This document shows positions 41,588 through 50,582 of a DNA stretch of 64,000 bases, in pieces. Origin of the DNA: Bradyrhizobium sp. cir1 (GTDB taxonomy: Bacteria > Pseudomonadota > Alphaproteobacteria > Rhizobiales > Xanthobacteraceae); NCBI RefSeq assembly GCF_014198245.1, contig NZ_JACIHE010000005.1, positions 310,001 through 374,000 on the forward strand, written 5' to 3'. Made by a program: the position numbers and the translations under genes. Below the pieces are notes generated by a model. That model was not told the origin of the DNA. It saw only the letters and a list, made by a program, of their open reading frames with translations, and made no database searches. The number at the start of each line of letters is the position of its first letter. Positions within the stretch are counted from its first letter, which is position 1.

Positions 41588-42217
41588 TTATCGATCGGCA
41601 TAGCCGAGCGCCGAGGCCGGCATGTCCGGCACCGGGCCCTCCTTGATCACGCTCGCCACCGCCGGTCCGCGCAGGCCGGGAGCCGCGCTCGGGGCATCCG
41701 GCGTCCCGTTGATCATGTTGGAAAGTCCACTGAATCCGGCCTGGGCGATCTTCCGCAGCACGAGGTCGTCGGCGGCGGCCCAGGGATCACGGGTCGCATC
41801 GCGGCCGCCCTTGGCCGAGGTCGGTTCCTCGCCGGACAGGCGCAGCGCCCGCTGCTGGTTGGCGTCGTAGACGTCCCAGACCCAGGCAATCACGGTCTTG
41901 CCGCGCACCACCTGGGCGGAGAGGTAGCTGCGCACGCGGTAGGCGGCCGTCCCCTCGCGGGAGACCACGGACAGGCTGCGCAGCTTGGATTCGCTGTCGA
42001 GCACGCCGACCATGCGGTCGAACACCTGCGGCGGCGGCCCGTCGATGGATTCGAACGCGACCGTCGCTCCCGCGCCGGTGCTCGGTGCCATCGCATAGGA
42101 GTTGGCGGCATTGCCGCCGCCGCCGGCGCAGCCGCCAAGCGCGGTCGCTGCCGCCAGCAGGATGACCGCCAGCACGCGCGAACCCGCGCGGCGCAAGATG
42201 GATGACGCGTCCCTCAT
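41588..42217 (-). CDS. Putative lipoprotein of unknown function
   Basis: A 209-residue protein with a lipobox: the signal sequence VLAVILLAAATALGGC puts the lipidated Cys at residue 30. After a Gly-rich linker the mature domain contains SIDGPPPQVFDRMVGVLDSE, VSREGTAAYRVRSYLSAQVV and WVWDVYDANQQRALRLSGEE, a pattern of exported rhizobial lipoproteins without a named function. It is processed by Lgt (encoded 2 kb away) and LspA if active. It stands alone between prs and pgeF. The region around the start has no strong ribosome site. Confidence 0.75.
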   Translation of the reverse strand: MRDASSILRRAGSRVLAVILLAAATALGGCAGGGGNAANSYAMAPSTGAGATVAFESIDGPPPQVFDRMVGVLDSESKLRSLSVVSREGTAAYRVRSYLSAQVVRGKTVIAWVWDVYDANQQRALRLSGEEPTSAKGGRDATRDPWAAADDLVLRKIAQAGFSGLSNMINGTPDAPSAAPGLRGPAVASVIKEGPVPDMPASALGYADR

Positions 42218-42332
42218 TATGGAGGGCAGCGATATCGTTAAAATCGATTAAGGTCTAGGGTGGAGGCGACACAACGCACAGTCGTCGGGGCCGGGGGTAC
42301 CGCCCCGGAACGACACGAGGTTGCTCTTGTGT

Positions 42333-43100
42333 TCACGCTTCGAGCGCGATGGCGTGAACGTGGCGGCCGTAATCCGGCTCCTTGCGATGCACCGAGCGGC
42401 GATAGCTGAAGAAGCGCTCGTCGGCGTAGGTGTCCAGACCAAGGTCGTCGATCATCAGGATGCCCGCGGCCTCCAGCCGCTTTCGGATGAAGCCGGCGAG
42501 ATCGAACATCGCGTGTCCCTCGCGCACCGAGGGAATGAAGAACACCGCGTTGTCCGCGTCCGCTTCGATGAAGCGCGCGACGAACTCGTTGCCGACCTCG
42601 TAGCTGTCCTGTCGAATCAACGGGCCGATCGCGGCGATGATGCCGCCGCGCGTGGCGCCGAGCTTCTCCATGGCCGTGATCGTAGATTCCAGCACGCCCG
42701 TCAGCGCGCCCTTCCAGCCGGCATGCGCACCGCCGATCACGCGGGCATTGGGATCGACGAACAGCACCGGCCCACAATCGGCGGTGGAGACGCCGAGCGC
42801 GATGCCGGGCGTCTTCGTGACCAGCGCGTCGCCCTTCGGGCGCGGTCCGCTCGGCCACGGCATTTCGGCAATGAGCACGTCGGGCGAATGGATCTGGTGT
42901 AGGCTGACGAAACGTTCAGGCGCGACGCCGACATGCTCGGCCATGCGGCGGCGGTTCTCCGCGACGAGGGCCTGGTCGTCGTTGGAGCCGAGCCCGCCGT
43001 TCAGCGCGGAATAGATGCCGCTGGAGACGCCGCCTTCACGGGTGAAGAAGGCATGGCGCAGGCCGGGCACCGCCGACAGCAGCGACGAGGCGAGAGTCAT
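42333..43100 (-). CDS. pgeF: Peptidoglycan editing factor PgeF (multicopper polyphenol oxidase / laccase-domain family)
   Basis: A 255-residue YfiH/PgeF-family protein; E. coli PgeF removes wrongly incorporated L-Ser intermediates in peptidoglycan precursors. Family residues are seen in VSLHQIHSPDV (His), GVSTADCGPVLF (Cys) and GGAHAGWKGAL (His), the three metal/active-site ligands, and the end FFSYRR. The start ATG at 43100 overlaps the stop of midA (ATGA), so the two are coupled. Confidence 0.9.
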   Translation of the reverse strand: MTLASSLLSAVPGLRHAFFTREGGVSSGIYSALNGGLGSNDDQALVAENRRRMAEHVGVAPERFVSLHQIHSPDVLIAEMPWPSGPRPKGDALVTKTPGIALGVSTADCGPVLFVDPNARVIGGAHAGWKGALTGVLESTITAMEKLGATRGGIIAAIGPLIRQDSYEVGNEFVARFIEADADNAVFFIPSVREGHAMFDLAGFIRKRLEAAGILMIDDLGLDTYADERFFSYRRSVHRKEPDYGRHVHAIALEA

Positions 43101-44215
43101 CAATTTCCTCCGGCGTGTTCGAGATCGCTGAGGCCGGCAATGCCTGTCAGCCGCGGCTCGGAGATGCCGAGCACCTTGAACATCGATCCCATGCCGCTTC
43201 GACCGGTATCGGTCAGGCGCTTGAGCGCCACCGAGATATCGGTGGCGACCTCCGGCGTCGCCTTCTGCATCAGGGCGGCGGCCCGGGTGTCGATGCCGAC
43301 GCGCTTGAGGAAATCGCCCTGCGTCACCGGGCCGTGCACGCGGGCACCAACGTCTTCGGCCGCCCGCGCCAGCGCCTGGAAGTCGACATGGGCGGTGACG
43401 TCGGCCTGGCCCGGCGCCTTCAGGGGATCGGTGAAGGTATGGCGCGCGATCGCCTGGAAGGTGTCGCCGGCATCGCTGCGCAGATGACCGTAGTCGATGA
43501 TCAGCGCCGCACCGTCCTGGTCGCGCACGCGCGTGGCGAGCTTCATGATCTCGCCGTCCGGCCGCCATTCGAACACGGCGCCGACCGGGGCGGCGCGCAC
43601 CAGCGGCGGCAGCAGCACGTCGAAGCGCGGCGTCGGCTCGGCGGCCGCGCCGAACTGGAGCTTGCCGTTCGGGTCGATCTCGATCACGCGCTCGTGCCAG
43701 CCGTTCTCGCCCTTCACCATCTGGTGGATCGGCAGCACGTCGAAATATTCGTTGGCGAGGATGATGCTGGGGCCTTCCGGCACATCGTCGATGCTGTCGT
43801 GCCAGGAGATGTTGCGCACGCTCGACAGCGTCGCACTCTGCCGCTCGCGCAGCACGGGATTGACCTCGACCATGTGGATGTGGAGCGCCTGGTAGAGCGG
43901 CGGCAGCACGCGGAGCGCGCGCAGCGCATCCGCCATCATGGTGCCGCGGCCGGGGCCGAGCTCGATCAGCCGCAGGAATTGCGGCGAGCCCATCTGCTTC
44001 CACACCGAGGCGGACCACAGGCCCAGGAGCTCGCCGAACATCTGGCTGACCTCGGGCGCGGTGGTGAAGTCGCCTTCACGTCCCAAAGGGTCGCGCGAGA
44101 CGTAATAGCCGTAGCGCGGATGCATCAGGCACAGTTCCATGTAACGCCAGACCGGCATGGGCCCAGAGGATTTGATCAGCGCCTTGATCTCGTTGAGTAG
44201 CGGCTGGTCGGTCAC
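43100..44215 (-). CDS. SAM-dependent methyltransferase, MidA/NDUFAF7 family
   Basis: A 371-residue protein homologous to mitochondrial NDUFAF7, an arginine methyltransferase that helps complex I assembly. The family segments MPVWRYMELCLMHPRYGYYVSRDP-type, DFTTAPEVSQMFGELLG and the SAM motif IELGPGRGTMMADAL (about 83-97) are all present, as is VVEVNP. The target in this organism is unknown; complex I is plausible. It sits between lgt and pgeF with short or overlapping junctions. Confidence 0.87.
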   Translation of the reverse strand: MTDQPLLNEIKALIKSSGPMPVWRYMELCLMHPRYGYYVSRDPLGREGDFTTAPEVSQMFGELLGLWSASVWKQMGSPQFLRLIELGPGRGTMMADALRALRVLPPLYQALHIHMVEVNPVLRERQSATLSSVRNISWHDSIDDVPEGPSIILANEYFDVLPIHQMVKGENGWHERVIEIDPNGKLQFGAAAEPTPRFDVLLPPLVRAAPVGAVFEWRPDGEIMKLATRVRDQDGAALIIDYGHLRSDAGDTFQAIARHTFTDPLKAPGQADVTAHVDFQALARAAEDVGARVHGPVTQGDFLKRVGIDTRAAALMQKATPEVATDISVALKRLTDTGRSGMGSMFKVLGISEPRLTGIAGLSDLEHAGGN

Positions 44216-44236
44216 GGCGTGCTTTCTCGAAATGAA

Positions 44237-45082
44237 TTAACGAACGGCCTCGATCGGCTTCGGCGCACCGCGCCGCACTGCCAATACAATAAGTATGAGG
44301 CCGACAATAAGCATCGGGATCGACAACAGCATGCCCATGGTTAATCCGCCCCAGAGGAAGCCGAGCTGGGCGTCGGGCTCGCGGAAATGCTCGCCGGCGA
44401 TCCGGGTCAGGCCGTAGATCAGGATGAAGCTGCCGAGGATCATGCCGGGGCGTTTCAGCGCGCCGAAGCGGATCATGATCGCGAGCACGGTGAACAGCAG
44501 GATGCCTTCCATGCCGGCTTCATAAAGCTGGCTCGGATGGCGCGGCAGTTGCGTCGGATCGTTCGGGAAGATCATCGCCCAGGGCAGGCTGGGGTCGGTG
44601 GCGCGGCCCCACAATTCGCCGTTGATGAAATTGGCGATCCGTCCGAGCAGGAGCCCGACCGGGGCGACCGCGGTGGTGATGTCGCCGAGCGACAGGATCG
44701 AGATGCCGCTCCGCCAGGCGAACCACATCACCGCGACCACGCAGCCGAGGAAGCCGCCATGGAACGACATGCCGCCTTCCCACAATCTGAAGATCGCGGC
44801 GGGATGATCGATGAAGAAGGGCAGGTTGTAGAACAGCACATAGCCGGTGCGGCCGCCGAGGATGATGCCGAGCGTCACCCACAGGATGAAGTCGTCGATC
44901 TGCAGCAACGACATCGGCGCGGGGCCGCCCCACAGGCGCTCCTTCTTCAGCAGCGAGCGCGCGTAGAGCCAGCCGAACACGATGCCGCAGATATAGGCCA
45001 GTGCGTACCAGCGGATCGCGAACGGACCGATCTCGACGGCGATCGGCTTGAAGGCGGGAAAATCGATGAGCAGAAAGGGCAT
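44237..45082 (-). CDS. lgt: Prolipoprotein diacylglyceryl transferase
   Basis: A 281-residue inner-membrane enzyme that transfers diacylglycerol to the lipobox Cys. Seven hydrophobic helices are visible. The conserved His-containing [13 protein letters not shown] (Lgt signature GGMSFHGG) and the arginines in the [19 protein letters not shown] region match the active site. The ATG at 45082 ([11 protein letters not shown]) matches family length; 59 upstream in-frame codons lack membrane character. It is the first gene of lgt-midA-pgeF. Confidence 0.94.
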   Translation of the reverse strand: MPFLLIDFPAFKPIAVEIGPFAIRWYALAYICGIVFGWLYARSLLKKERLWGGPAPMSLLQIDDFILWVTLGIILGGRTGYVLFYNLPFFIDHPAAIFRLWEGGMSFHGGFLGCVVAVMWFAWRSGISILSLGDITTAVAPVGLLLGRIANFINGELWGRATDPSLPWAMIFPNDPTQLPRHPSQLYEAGMEGILLFTVLAIMIRFGALKRPGMILGSFILIYGLTRIAGEHFREPDAQLGFLWGGLTMGMLLSIPMLIVGLILIVLAVRRGAPKPIEAVR

Positions 45083-45289
45083 CACGCCTTCTATATCTGG
45101 ACGAGATTGCGGCGATAGCGCGCCGGCAGACGCCTCGTGATTCTTATGCAGGGACGTTGAATACGATTGCAAGGAAACCGGGGCATGACAAGGATACCGC
45201 CGCTTCGCTCTTGAACCGGCCCAACCGGATTGCCATTGTCTTTTCGCGCGTTCGCGCAAAGTTTATCGCAAGGCCGCCAGGAGACCGAC

Positions 45290-45550
45290 ATGACCCAGAC
45301 CAGCAACCGGTTTTTCGACGAGATCGGCCGCCTGATGAACGATGCCGCCGGTGCGGCCCAGGGCGTCAAGCGCGAGTTCGACACGGTGATGCGAACGCAG
45401 GCCGAAAAATTCCTGCGCGACATGGACCTCGTCAAGCGCGAGGAGTTCGAGGCGGTCAAGGACATGGCCCGCCTGGCGCGTGAGGAGAACGAGGCCCTGA
45501 AGGCGCGGATTGCAGCGCTGGAGGCCAAGCTCGGCGGTACACCCACGTAA
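45290..45550 (+). CDS. Ubiquinone biosynthesis accessory factor UbiK-like (BMFP domain)
   Basis: An 86-residue coiled-coil protein of the UbiK/YqiC family, which supports ubiquinone synthesis in E. coli. It has NRFFDEIGRLMNDAAG at the start and a long amphipathic helix ending LARLAREENEALKARIAALEAKLG. AGGAG is 6 bases before the ATG at 45290. It is the only gene in its strand run here; the 3' side has an inverted repeat (CCTCCCCTGGAGGGGGAGGG) near 45567. Confidence 0.8.
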   Translation: MTQTSNRFFDEIGRLMNDAAGAAQGVKREFDTVMRTQAEKFLRDMDLVKREEFEAVKDMARLAREENEALKARIAALEAKLGGTPT

Positions 45551-45745
45551 GGACGCTCTTTCTTACCCTCCCCTGGAGGGGGAGGGTGGGAGCCTCGGGG
45601 CAACCCATTCTCCTTGTCATTTCCGCATCTTCCGGGTAAAAGCCCGCCACGTCCGCGGCCCCCGCACCCCTGGAGGCTTGCTGCGGACCATGCCATGGGC
45701 CGCGTTGCGGCCCATTAACTTTTGCAAAAACAAGGACTTAACGAC

Positions 45746-46468
45746 ATGGCGACGACCGTCAAGGAATTGAAGGCGACCGCACGTCCGAAGAGCGGCAAGG
45801 GGGCCGCCCGGGCTGAGCGTCGCGCCGGGCGAGTGCCCGGAGTGATCTATGGCAACAACCAGCCCCCCGTCACGATCTCGATCGAAGATCGTGAACTGCG
45901 CCAGCGCATCCTCGCCGGCCGGTTCCTGACCACGCTGGTCGACATCGATCTCGAGGGCAAGAAGCACCGCGTGATTCCGCGCGACTACCACCTCGATCCG
46001 GTCAAGGACTTCCCGATCCATGTCGACTTCATGCGGCTCGGCGAAGGCGCCACCATCCGCATCAGCGTTCCCCTGCACGTGGTGAAGTCGGAAACCTCCC
46101 CCGGCGTGAAGCGCGGCGGCACCGTCAATATCGTTGCCCACGCCATCGACCTCGAATGCGGCGTCGAGAGCATTCCGCAGTACATCGAGGCCGATGTCGG
46201 CTCGCTCGAAATCGGTCACTCGCTGCATCTGTCGGACGTCAAGCTGCCGGCCGGCGTGAAGGCGCTGACCCGCGAGGACGCGACCCTCGTCACCATCGTG
46301 CCGCCGTCCGGCTACGCCGAAGAGCAGAAGGCTGCTGCTGCGGCTGCGGCTGGTGGTGCGGCTCCGGCCGCGGGTGCCGCTGCTCCGGCTGCAGCTGCTC
46401 CGGCTGCGGGTGCTGCTGCTCCGGCGGCTGCCGCCAAGGCTCCCGCCGGCGGCGACAAGAAGAAGTAA
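45746..46468 (+). CDS. rplY: 50S ribosomal protein bL25 (Ctc form)
   Basis: A 240-residue long-form L25/Ctc. The N-terminal 5S rRNA-binding domain is recognisable (LKATARPKSGKGAARAERR), followed by the TL5-like beta domain up to about residue 190. The last 45 residues are an Ala/Pro/Gly low-complexity tail (AAAAAAAGGAAPAAG repeats) ending in GGDKKK, longer than in most relatives. The first ATG at 45746 is used. pth and ychF follow on the same strand. Confidence 0.95.
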   Translation: MATTVKELKATARPKSGKGAARAERRAGRVPGVIYGNNQPPVTISIEDRELRQRILAGRFLTTLVDIDLEGKKHRVIPRDYHLDPVKDFPIHVDFMRLGEGATIRISVPLHVVKSETSPGVKRGGTVNIVAHAIDLECGVESIPQYIEADVGSLEIGHSLHLSDVKLPAGVKALTREDATLVTIVPPSGYAEEQKAAAAAAAGGAAPAAGAAAPAAAAPAAGAAAPAAAAKAPAGGDKKK

Positions 46469-46526
46469 TCTCTCACGGCTGGCGCGCGGTCCCTGACCGC
46501 GCGCCGAGCGAGGGGCGCGCCGCGTC

Positions 46527-47141
46527 ATGCGACTCTTTGTTGGGCTCGGCAATCCCGGCGCACAGTATCGGTTCAACCGACATAATGTCGGGTTTATTGT
46601 CGTCGATGCGATAGCCGAGCGCTATCGCTTCAATCAGTGGCGCCAGCATCCTCGCTTTGAGGGTGAATTGGCCACCGGCATGATTGACGGCGAGCAGGTC
46701 ATGCTTCTGAAGCCCTCGACCTACATGAATGCTTCAGGATTAGCGGTGTTGAGTGTGCTCAGCTTCTACAAGCTGCACCGATCTGACCTATCCGTATTTC
46801 ACGATGAAATCGAACTTCCGCCCGCCGGATTTCGCGTCAAGGTGGACGGCGGTGATGCGGGACATAACGGTTTGGGCTCAATCACCGAAAGGATTGGTCC
46901 GAACTATCGACGTGTCCGCATTGGAGTCGGACGACCAATACATAAGAGCCAGGTTGAAGGATACGTCCTTGGCAACTTTACAACCTTGGATATGGAATGG
47001 CTAAGTCCAATGATCAATTCGATCGTGGAAAACATTGGACTGCTGATACGCAATCAAGATTCAAGCTTTCAGAACAAGGTGCACGTCGCTTTGCAGGCTG
47101 CAGGCTTTGGCAAGCGCGGTAACCGCAGCTCGCCTACTTAG
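46527..47141 (+). CDS. pth: Peptidyl-tRNA hydrolase (atypical composition)
   Basis: A 204-residue enzyme that recycles tRNA from peptidyl-tRNA. Active-site residues are present: Asn in GLGNPGAQY, His in NRHNVGFIV, the Asp in VFHDEIELP, and Asn in GHNGLGSI. The HDEIEL and [10 protein letters not shown] segments differ from the usual HDELDL and GGGxAGHNG of the family. From about 46560 to 47120 the base composition drops (28 G/C of 60 at 46921-46980, against 40 of 60 at 47221-47280 in ychF), a sign of replacement by a foreign allele in its normal position between rplY and ychF. Confidence 0.92.
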   Translation: MRLFVGLGNPGAQYRFNRHNVGFIVVDAIAERYRFNQWRQHPRFEGELATGMIDGEQVMLLKPSTYMNASGLAVLSVLSFYKLHRSDLSVFHDEIELPPAGFRVKVDGGDAGHNGLGSITERIGPNYRRVRIGVGRPIHKSQVEGYVLGNFTTLDMEWLSPMINSIVENIGLLIRNQDSSFQNKVHVALQAAGFGKRGNRSSPT

Positions 47142-47157
47142 GACTCAGAGGACCACC

Positions 47158-48255
47158 ATGGGATTTAAATGCGGGATCGTCGGATTGCCCAATGTCGGCA
47201 AGTCGACCTTGTTCAATGCGCTGACCGAGACGGCCGCGGCGCAGGCCGCGAACTATCCGTTCTGCACCATCGAGCCGAATGTCGGCGAGGTCGCCGTACC
47301 CGATCCGCGGCTCGACAAGCTCGCAGCGATCGCCAAGTCGGGCCAGATCATCCCGACCCGGCTGACCTTCGTCGACATCGCCGGCCTCGTGCGCGGCGCT
47401 TCCAAGGGCGAAGGCCTCGGCAACCAGTTCCTCGCCAACATCCGCGAGGTCGATGCCATCGTGCATGTCGTGCGCTGCTTCGAAGATTCCGACATCACCC
47501 ATGTCGAGGGCAAGATCGCGCCGCTCGCCGATATCGAGACCATCGAGACCGAGCTGATGCTCGCCGACCTCGACAGCCTCGAGAAGCGCGTCGACAACCT
47601 CACCAAGAAGGCCAAGGGCAACGACAAGGACGCCAAGGAGCAGCTCGACCTCGTCAACCGCACCTTGGTGCTGCTGCGCGAGGGCAAGCCCGCGCGCCTC
47701 GTCGAGCGCAAGCCGGAGGAGGAGCGTGCCTTCTCGATGCTCGGCCTGTTGTCGTCAAAGCCCGTGCTCTATGTCTGCAACGTCGAGGAAGGCTCGGCCG
47801 CGACCGGCAACGCCTTCTCCAGGGCGGTCGAGGAGCAGGCGGCGAAGGAAGGCGCGGTTGCCGTGGTCATCTCCGCCAAGATCGAATCCGAGATCGCGAC
47901 GATCTCGCGTGAAGAGCGCGCCGACTTCCTGGAGACGCTGGGCCTCGAAGAGGCCGGTCTCGACCGCCTGATCCGCGCCGGCTACTCGCTGCTCCAGCTC
48001 ATCACCTATTTCACGATTGGTCCGAAGGAAGCGCGCGCCTGGACCATCCATCGCGGCACCAAGGCGCCAGGCGCTGCCGGCGTGATCCACACCGACTTCG
48101 AGAAGGGCTTCATCCGCGCCGAGACCATCGCGTTTGACGATTACGTCGCCCTCGGCGGCGAAGCCGGCGCCCGCGATGCCGGCAAGCTTCGCCTCGAAGG
48201 CAAGGAATACGTCGTCGCCGACGGCGACGTGATGCATTTCCGGTTCAATACGTAA
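47158..48255 (+). CDS. ychF: Ribosome-binding ATPase YchF
   Basis: A 365-residue Obg-family P-loop ATPase that binds ribosomes. Walker A is [14 protein letters not shown] (about 9-22), switch II is [16 protein letters not shown], and the specificity motif reads NVEE in place of NKxD, as in YchF, which prefers ATP. The TGS domain is at the C terminus ([17 protein letters not shown]). The ATG at 47158 gives the family start MGFKCGIVG. It follows pth by 16 bases, so the two are likely co-transcribed. Confidence 0.96.
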   Translation: MGFKCGIVGLPNVGKSTLFNALTETAAAQAANYPFCTIEPNVGEVAVPDPRLDKLAAIAKSGQIIPTRLTFVDIAGLVRGASKGEGLGNQFLANIREVDAIVHVVRCFEDSDITHVEGKIAPLADIETIETELMLADLDSLEKRVDNLTKKAKGNDKDAKEQLDLVNRTLVLLREGKPARLVERKPEEERAFSMLGLLSSKPVLYVCNVEEGSAATGNAFSRAVEEQAAKEGAVAVVISAKIESEIATISREERADFLETLGLEEAGLDRLIRAGYSLLQLITYFTIGPKEARAWTIHRGTKAPGAAGVIHTDFEKGFIRAETIAFDDYVALGGEAGARDAGKLRLEGKEYVVADGDVMHFRFNT

Positions 48256-48264
48256 GCCGGAGCT

Positions 48265-48369
48265 GTCATTCCGGGGCGCGCCTCTTGGACGCGAGCCCGG
48301 AATCCATTCATCCATTTATTCTGAGGCCCGATGGATTCCGGGTTCGCGCTGCGCGCGCCCCGGAATGAC
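48265..48369. repeat. Palindromic repeat, GTCATTCCGGGG family, copy 5
   Basis: Arms GTCATTCCGGGGCGCG and CGCGCCCCGGAATGAC with inner GCCCGGAATCCATTCATC and GATGGATTCCGGGTTCG. It is the best-preserved of the five and lies between converging genes. Confidence 0.85.
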
Positions 48370-48372
48370 GGG

Positions 48373-48669
48373 CTAGCGCATCCCTGATCCCTGGTCCCTG
48401 ATCGCGCCGAGATGCTCGTTGATGCGGAAGACGATCAGGATCAGCTCGGCGACGATGCGCGAGAACACGATCCCGACCACGACGCTCGCGATCGACGACA
48501 GCAGCACCAGGAAGCCGCCGAACGGGCTGATCGCCATCGCAGCCAGCCCTGAGAAGATGCCGGAGAGGCCGAACAGGCAGATCAGCGCGATCACCAGCCA
48601 GTAGAAGGTCTTGATGATCGTCGGCGTGATGAAGCGGTCCCATTGGAATAGATCGCTGAATGAAAACAT
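48373..48669 (-). CDS. Small DUF4282 membrane protein
   Basis: A 98-residue protein with two transmembrane helices (about 18-50 and 55-82; TIIKTFYWLVIALICLFGL and LVLLSSIASVVVGIVFSRI), matching the DUF4282 family by the start FSFSDLFQWDRFITP and the loop AELILIVFRINEHL. Function unknown. It is monocistronic, and a palindromic repeat follows its 3' end. Confidence 0.85.
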   Translation of the reverse strand: MFSFSDLFQWDRFITPTIIKTFYWLVIALICLFGLSGIFSGLAAMAISPFGGFLVLLSSIASVVVGIVFSRIVAELILIVFRINEHLGAIRDQGSGMR

Positions 48670-48822
48670 TGCTCTCCCCAGGCAAATCGGGTTTCGGCCG
48701 TCGATCGATCCGACTCAAATCAACGCCGATACCCCGTATGTAGCACGAGCCATGCGGGCCGGCGGGTTGAGATTGCCGCAAAGTGCGGCCACAATCTGTC
48801 ATTTCCGCACAGCAATCCCAAG

Positions 48823-49275
48823 ATGACCCTGACCTTTGAAGATTTCCCGCTCGGCCGTTTCGGAACATTCGGCCCGCGTCACGTCACCCGCGACGAGATT
48901 CTGGCCTTTGCCGCCGAGTTCGATCCGCAACCGATGCACCTGGACGAGGACGCTGCGGCCAGAAGCATGCTGCGCGGCCTGTCCGGCTCGGGCTGGCACC
49001 TCTGCTCGCTGATGATGCGGATGATGGCGGACGGCTTCATCACCCGCGCCGCGTCACTGGGGTCTCCCGGCGTCGACGAGGTGCGCTGGCTCTCGCCGCT
49101 CAGGCCCGGCGACGATCTCACGCTCGACGTCGACGTGCTGGAGGCGCGGGTCTCGAAGAGCCGTGCCGGGCTCGGTATCGTCAAGTTCAAATGCACCGCG
49201 CGCAATGCGGCGGGGCAGGCGCTCGCCGAGATGACCTCGCCGATCCTGATCAAGCGGCGCGAGGGAGCGGTCTGA
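48823..49275 (+). CDS. MaoC-like dehydratase domain protein 1
   Basis: A 150-residue hotdog-fold protein of the MaoC/(R)-hydratase group. The family pattern DEILAFAAEFDPQPMHLDEDAA carries the usual D and H, followed by GLSGSGWHLCSLMMRMM and VRWLSPLRPGDDL. It probably works on acyl-CoA thioesters; the substrate is unknown. Its stop overlaps the start of the second MaoC gene (TGATG), indicating coupled translation of a likely heteromer. Confidence 0.85.
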   Translation: MTLTFEDFPLGRFGTFGPRHVTRDEILAFAAEFDPQPMHLDEDAAARSMLRGLSGSGWHLCSLMMRMMADGFITRAASLGSPGVDEVRWLSPLRPGDDLTLDVDVLEARVSKSRAGLGIVKFKCTARNAAGQALAEMTSPILIKRREGAV

Positions 49276-49754
49276 TGCGGTTCTTCGAAGACATCGCGAT
49301 CGGACAGCGCCGCGAGATCGGCGCCTACACGTTCACGGCGGAGTCCATCAAGACATTCGCCGCCAAATTCGATCCGCAGCGCTTTCACCTCGACGAGGAG
49401 GAAGGCAAGAACTCGCTGTTCGGCGGGCTCGCCGCCTCGGGCTGGCATGTCGGCTCGGCCTGCATGAGCCTGCTTGTCGCCGACGGCCAGCGTCTGGCGC
49501 ATGAGGCCGCCTCGCGCGGCGAGGAGGTCGCGGTGTGGGGCCCGTCGCCGGGCTTTCGCGACCTGCGCTGGATCAGGCCGGTGCTCGCCGGAGATACTGT
49601 CTCTTACGTCAACGAAGTCATCGATAAGCGCACCTCCGCCTCGCGTCCCGGCTGGGGCATTTTGACAGCCCGCACCACCGGCACCAACCAGCGCGGCGAG
49701 GAAGTCTACGCCATCACCGCCAGCGCCTTCGTGCCGCTGCGAAAGACGGCTTAG
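49275..49754 (+). CDS. MaoC-like dehydratase domain protein 2
   Basis: A 159-residue MaoC-like hotdog protein, paralogous to the preceding gene: ESIKTFAAKFDPQRFHLDEEEGK, GGLAASGWHVGSACMSLLV and LRWIRPVLAGDTV align with its partner. The ATG overlaps the preceding TGA. Tandem hotdog genes of this kind often form heterodimeric enoyl-CoA hydratases; catalytic residues are not decidable here. Confidence 0.85.
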   Translation: MRFFEDIAIGQRREIGAYTFTAESIKTFAAKFDPQRFHLDEEEGKNSLFGGLAASGWHVGSACMSLLVADGQRLAHEAASRGEEVAVWGPSPGFRDLRWIRPVLAGDTVSYVNEVIDKRTSASRPGWGILTARTTGTNQRGEEVYAITASAFVPLRKTA

Positions 49755-49949
49755 ATCAGTTCCAGGATGAACGGACAAATGAGTGCGCGAGTGTTGCCCG
49801 CGCGCTATGGACGCTATTCGGACCGGCTGTCATAAGCCTGCGCAACATGGTTACCGCGAAGCAATTGCCGGGACCATCGAGTTGCTAACCAATTATGAAC
49901 CTGTCGCTGTCTATTTGAACGAATAGACAGAGGACAGGGGACGAGGACC

Positions 49950-50096
49950 ATGGCTGACCGCGGCGCACTCAAGTTTGTTGGATTTATCTTTGCGACCGCG
50001 ACGCTGGCCGTAATGCTGGTCGCCGGCATGGTGGTGAAGGGCTATGCGGACGGCGGCTACACCCTGGAAGCCTCGACGGTCGACGCTGACCGTTAA
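49950..50096 (+). CDS. 48-residue single-helix membrane protein
   Basis: A short gene below usual length limits: ATG at 49950, TAA at 50094-50096. One hydrophobic helix (about 8-29; KFVGFIFATATLAVMLVAGM) is followed by a short polar tail (KGYADGGYTLEASTVDADR). GAGG is 5 bases before the ATG. I do not recognise a family, but similar short proteins are widely encoded in Bradyrhizobium from my recollection. Confidence 0.6.
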   Translation: MADRGALKFVGFIFATATLAVMLVAGMVVKGYADGGYTLEASTVDADR

Positions 50097-50120
50097 CGTT
50101 CCGGGGCCGTCAGCCCCGCC

Positions 50121-50258
50121 TCAGCGGCTATAGACGAACGCCAGCACCGCGATCGCAACCGCCAGCAATCCGACAAAGCGCAGCATGATCGTGCCGATCT
50201 GGTTCGGCGCGGGCCGCAGCGGTATGGGGTCCGTGGTGTCGGGCCGAATGCTTTCCAT
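50121..50258 (-). CDS. 45-residue single-helix membrane protein
   Basis: A short frame on the minus strand, converging with the previous small gene. Residues 25-43 form a helix (MLRFVGLLAVAIAVLAFVY) after a Pro-rich N terminus (DTTDPIPLRPAPNQIG). GGGG lies about 9 bases upstream of the ATG at 50258. The composition and the ribosome site support coding, but function is unknown. Confidence 0.5.
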   Translation of the reverse strand: MESIRPDTTDPIPLRPAPNQIGTIMLRFVGLLAVAIAVLAFVYSR

Positions 50259-50345
50259 CTGAATTGTCCCCTGAGCCCGGCCGAAACGGCCAATGGCGCT
50301 TGGCATTGGTCGCCGGGAAGGGGCGGCGGGTTCAAAGCCTCCGCA

Positions 50346-50485
50346 GTCATGCCCCACCACCGGGTCTCGCCTCCGGCGAGCCCGATGACAGGCTCCGGCG
50401 GGGCATCCAGTACGCCGCGGCCTGTCGGTTCTTGCCTCACCGTCTCGGAGTACTGGATCGCCCGGTCAAGCCGGGCGATGACACC
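50346..50485. repeat. Palindromic repeat (GTCATGCCCCACCACC type)
   Basis: Inner palindromes TCTCGCCTCCGGCGAGCCCGATG and the outer CGGTCAAGCCGGGCGATGAC with GTCATGCCC arms are visible. It fills the upstream space of the 45-residue gene. Confidence 0.55.
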
Positions 50486-50582
50486 TTCGTTGAGGAGAGT
50501 GTGCACCCATCACACGCCATGAATCAAAACCGCCGCGCTCCCTTCCGGGAACGCGGCGGCCAATGATGCGTCGTAGCAGCGA

